In this document: positions 13,446-15,222 of the stretch, in pieces
Position numbering within the stretch: the first letter of the stretch is position 1
Layout of the letters: every line of letters begins with the position of its first letter
Assembly (NCBI GenBank): GCA_036012725.1
Contig: DASCPW010000126.1
Coordinates: 1-15,222, forward strand
Length of the DNA stretch: 15,222 nt
Direction: 5' to 3'
DNA from: GCA-2686765 sp036012725
GTDB taxonomy: Bacteria; Pseudomonadota; Alphaproteobacteria; Rhodospirillales; 2-02-FULL-58-16
Program-made: the position numbers and the translations under genes
The notes under the pieces: generated by a model
Seen by the model: the letters and a program-made list of their open reading frames with translations, nothing else
What the model was told of the DNA's origin: nothing
Databases searched by the model: none

Positions 13446-13799
13446 AAACTGCAGTCATGAACCGAGGGGCTGCTTACTGCCACGTTTCGAACCTTTGAAG
13501 GCTCCGCTACAAAGTGCCGGCTTTGACCCCGAACCGACATTCCTCGACCACAGCCTTCCCCCCCCATCGGCGTTTGTGTCAGACTTCACGGACCATGTGT
13601 TCCTGGAACCTGGTCTAATGGCCCGAATGTGGGCGGCTGTTGTTGTTGCCTTGGCGGTGTTTCTTACCGGACAGTCGGCTTTTGCCGAGAAATCATGCCC
13701 AACCACATAGCGTTAAGCGGCGATGGCGACAAGGCCCGTGAAAGGATAAGGAATAGTCCACGAATTTTGGGGTTACGTGTTAACTTAATATCCGCAGCC
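13446..13799. other. Gene-poor stretch of 354 bases
   Basis: No intact gene is supported. A 30-codon plus-strand frame (listed at 13618-13710) looks like a bare signal peptide. The remainder is of mixed composition with a T/C-rich patch around 13555-13566 and an A+T-richer patch at 13760-13795 just before the nnrU-family start, where its promoter would be expected. No FNR/NnrR-type TTG(A/N)T-N4-ATCAA site was found. Confidence 0.4.
13618..13710 (+). pseudogene. Signal-peptide fragment of an exported protein
   Basis: Thirty codons from ATG 13618 encode Met-Ala-Arg-Met followed by a hydrophobic core (WAAVVVALAVFLTG) and an Ala-Phe-Ala cleavage site before Glu-Lys-Ser-Cys, then TAG at 13708-13710. 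It looks like a complete Sec signal sequence with only a handful of mature residues. It may be the start of a truncated secreted protein or a chance hydrophobic frame; there is no clear ribosome binding site. Function unknown. Confidence 0.35.
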
Positions 13800-14459
13800 A
13801 TGACTGAACTCGTCCTCGCCATCGGCCTCTTCCTTGCCACGCACTTGTTGTCGACCATAGGTCCGTTGCGTAACGGACTGGTTCGCGTCACCGGCCAGCG
13901 AACCTTCATGATCCTCTATTCCCTTCTCAGCCTAGCCGTCGTCGCGTGGCTTGGCCTTGCTTACGTCAACGCCCCTTACATTGAACTTTGGCCGCAATTG
14001 CCCTGGATGCGCTGGGCGCCATTAAGCATCATGCCGGTGGCCTGCCTGCTGGTGGCGGCAGGGCTGAGCTCGCCCAACCCGTTTTCCATTGGCGCCGGGG
14101 CGCGGAAGTTCGACCCGGCGCGGCCGGGCATTGTCGCCGTCACCCGCCATCCCGTCATTTGGGGAATGGCGCTCTGGGCGATCGCTCACCTGGTTCCCAA
14201 TGGCGACTTCGCCAGTGTCCTGTTATTTGGCTTGCTGTTGCTGCTCGCCCTGATCGGCCCTGCCAGCCTGGACCACAAATGCAAGCGAACCCTTGGCGTT
14301 GAGGCTAGGCGGCGGTTGCTGGCCAATACCCGGCGCACACCGCTGGGCAGGGCCCTGATTCAAATCGGCGTTTGGCGATGGCTGACGGCGGGCGCCCTCT
14401 ACGCCGGACTGCTTGCCGGTCATGAAACCGTCATCGGCGTTATAGCCTTTCCCGTTTAG
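13800..14459 (+). CDS. NnrU-family membrane protein
   Basis: The gene encodes 219 residues of a polytopic inner-membrane protein. Hydrophobic segments are visible at about residues 1-20, 37-57, 72-95, 117-135, 137-160 and 192-215. The opening LVLAIGLFLATHLLSTIGPLR and the later ARPGIVAVTRHPVIWGMALW with its Arg-His-Pro motif are typical of NnrU, which belongs to a group related to isoprenylcysteine carboxyl methyltransferase-like membrane enzymes. NnrU was first linked to nitric oxide reductase expression in denitrifiers, but homologues occur widely without denitrification genes, and none are visible here. The ATG at 13800 is chosen because homology starts there; the frame extends upstream to 13629 without coding character. 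It converges with the M23 remnant, with 15 bases between stops. Confidence 0.85.
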   Translation: MTELVLAIGLFLATHLLSTIGPLRNGLVRVTGQRTFMILYSLLSLAVVAWLGLAYVNAPYIELWPQLPWMRWAPLSIMPVACLLVAAGLSSPNPFSIGAGARKFDPARPGIVAVTRHPVIWGMALWAIAHLVPNGDFASVLLFGLLLLLALIGPASLDHKCKRTLGVEARRRLLANTRRTPLGRALIQIGVWRWLTAGALYAGLLAGHETVIGVIAFPV

Positions 14460-14474
14460 GACCGGGCTGCCCTT

Positions 14475-14858
14475 TCATTCACAAGGGTGAGGCCAAATGC
14501 GCTTGGTGTCGGGCGGCTGGCGCAAACCGTCCTTGTTCATGTACGGTACCGGGATGGCCCTTTGATCCTTCGGCAAGCTCAGCAGAGATTGAGAATCATA
14601 GGGAGGCCGAAGGTGATAAAAGGCATTCGGGTCCATGAAATATCCATCTTTTGGAGTCACCACCACGCCGTCATGGGACCATTCGAGACGGGCGCTGTAA
14701 AAGATGGCAAAATGGAGGGCGTCTCGGCGCACTCTCCTGCTCATTTTACCGCTATTGCTTGTTTTGCCAATTTCATCGCCCATCTTGACCATAGCCCCGA
14801 TGGGCAGGGGGGACATCTCGCGAAGATGGGTGTACTGGGAATAGGTCCAGAACGCCAA
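14475..14858 (-). pseudogene. C-terminal fragment of an M23 (LytM-like) peptidase
   Basis: The minus strand encodes up to 127 residues ending at TGA 14477-14475. The segment TYSQYTHLREM, then Val-Lys-Met-Gly-Asp-Glu-Ile-Gly-Lys-Thr and DALHFAIFY match the second half of the M23 domain, a zinc peptidase that cuts peptidoglycan cross-links (Tyr-x-His-Leu, then V-x-x-G-D-x-I-G, then the HxH region before Phe). The first half, with the HxxxD zinc ligands, is missing, and the first His of HxH is Ala here, so it cannot be an active peptidase as it stands. The tail with Tyr-Phe-Met-Asp-Pro-Asn-Ala-Phe-Tyr is well formed. The nominal TTG start at 14858 is not a real start: upstream sequence in a different frame reads as a MarR regulator, so the gene was cut at about 14850-14860. 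Confidence 0.7.
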
Positions 14859-14973
14859 GCCGGTTGATCTCGGTCCTGATCACATCAAGGAAGCGCCGAT
14901 GCAGCCGCTCGATCAGCCGCGTCAACTCCAAATATTCTTTTTGCAAACCAAATAACCCTTTGTAATATGGACT
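14851..14973 (-). pseudogene. N-terminal fragment of a MarR-family regulator, joined to the M23 fragment
   Basis: From 14973 down to 14851 the minus strand reads Ser-Pro-Tyr-Tyr-Lys-Gly-Leu followed by KEYLELTRLIERLHRRFLDV and IRTEINRLGV. This resembles the first two helices of a MarR-type transcriptional regulator found in Rhodospirillales (Leu-Glu-Leu-Thr-Arg-Leu-Ile-Glu-Arg-Leu-His-Arg-Arg-Phe-Leu-Asp-Val). A TAA (14976-14974) closes the frame just upstream and no ATG or GTG start is available, so the N-terminal end is also damaged. Beyond Leu-Gly-Val the expected Arg-Asp-Ile is replaced by the M23 sequence in another frame. Family recognition is by motif memory; the winged-helix DNA-binding part is absent, so it cannot regulate. 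Confidence 0.6.
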
Positions 14974-14976
14974 TTA

Positions 14977-15222
14977 TAGGCACTTTTTTCGCCATCGACA
15001 ACGGCAAGATGGCTAGTGGCCCGCGCCTCCGGCGACATGGCCTTGATCTTCGTTTGCTTTTGCCGACATTGACAGAGGATATCGGCGGGTCGGCCTCTTC
15101 TTCACGATAAAAATAGGTCACAAAAGCCTTTGATTTTTTTAATACATTCTATCCATAATATAAATTATAACTACTATTAAATATACATTTAATATATATG
15201 ACTAATCTATCTTATAATATAT
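14977..15222. other. Non-coding tail ending in extreme A+T sequence
   Basis: No gene is supported here. Short frames exist on both strands of 14977-15120 (for example a 47-codon plus-strand frame from ATG 14968, and a minus-strand frame containing MSPEARATSHLAVVDGEKSA), but I recognise neither and they overlap. From about 15121 the sequence becomes overwhelmingly A+T with almost no G, including TTTTTTT at 15134-15140 and alternating AT runs at the end. Confidence 0.5.

Noticed and set aside
13455..13706. 83-codon minus-strand frame between the M20 gene and nnrU
   Set aside because: No recognisable domain or ribosome binding site, and composition looks random.
1..15222. tRNA, rRNA, CRISPR array or intact transposase
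   Set aside because: Intergenic stretches were read for tRNA-like T-loop motifs, regularly spaced repeats and transposase motifs; nothing convincing was found.

Overview
The window looks like a GC-rich alphaproteobacterial chromosome, most likely of Rhodospirillales type. This is inferred from the gene set (FdxA-type 7Fe ferredoxin, UbiX, NadB, NnrU, PutA, glutaryl-CoA dehydrogenase, a Rhodospirillales-like MarR regulator) and from strongly GC-biased third codon positions. No rRNA, tRNA, CRISPR array, phage gene or intact transposase was seen.

Left region (1-3590). It opens inside a ferredoxin gene (fdxA, 5' end outside the window). Most of what follows is debris: the C-terminal end of a coiled-coil gene (minus), a caspase-like peptidase core without its N terminus (plus), and the N terminus of a membrane protein (minus) butt together within 1 kb. 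Three short genes appear intact: a CopD-like four-helix membrane protein, an A+T-rich lysine-rich membrane miniprotein, and a lipoprotein on the minus strand. The region closes with a putA remnant (minus) that keeps about 125 codons, is shifted in a run of nine G/C, and then dissolves into A+T-rich DNA.

Core region (3671-13445). The genes here are intact and tightly packed: ubiX (flavin prenyltransferase), a convergent KdsC-like HAD phosphatase, typA/bipA, a 2-keto-4-pentenoate hydratase-family gene followed closely by a YaiI/UPF0178 gene, and then a minus-strand set nadB > gmhB-like HAD phosphatase > mscS-type channel. nadB and the HAD gene overlap by ATGA. An M20 amidohydrolase is divergent from nadB. 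Between the KdsC-like gene and typA lies a 44-codon remnant of the glutaryl-CoA dehydrogenase C terminus.

Right region (13446-15222). A gene-poor 354-base stretch leads into an nnrU-family membrane gene. Convergent to it is a chimeric remnant in which the N terminus of a MarR-family regulator runs straight into the C terminus of an M23 peptidase, with a frame change at the join. The last 100 bases are extremely A+T-rich.

The most notable feature is the pattern. Housekeeping genes are intact, while at least seven recognisable fragments of unrelated genes fill the spaces, several joined base-to-base. This suggests active gene decay and illegitimate recombination (a reducing genome, for example a host-associated lineage) or, less interestingly, misassembly. 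I did not find a convincing new multi-gene system. The caspase fragment is the only piece with a defence- or death-like flavour, and it is broken.
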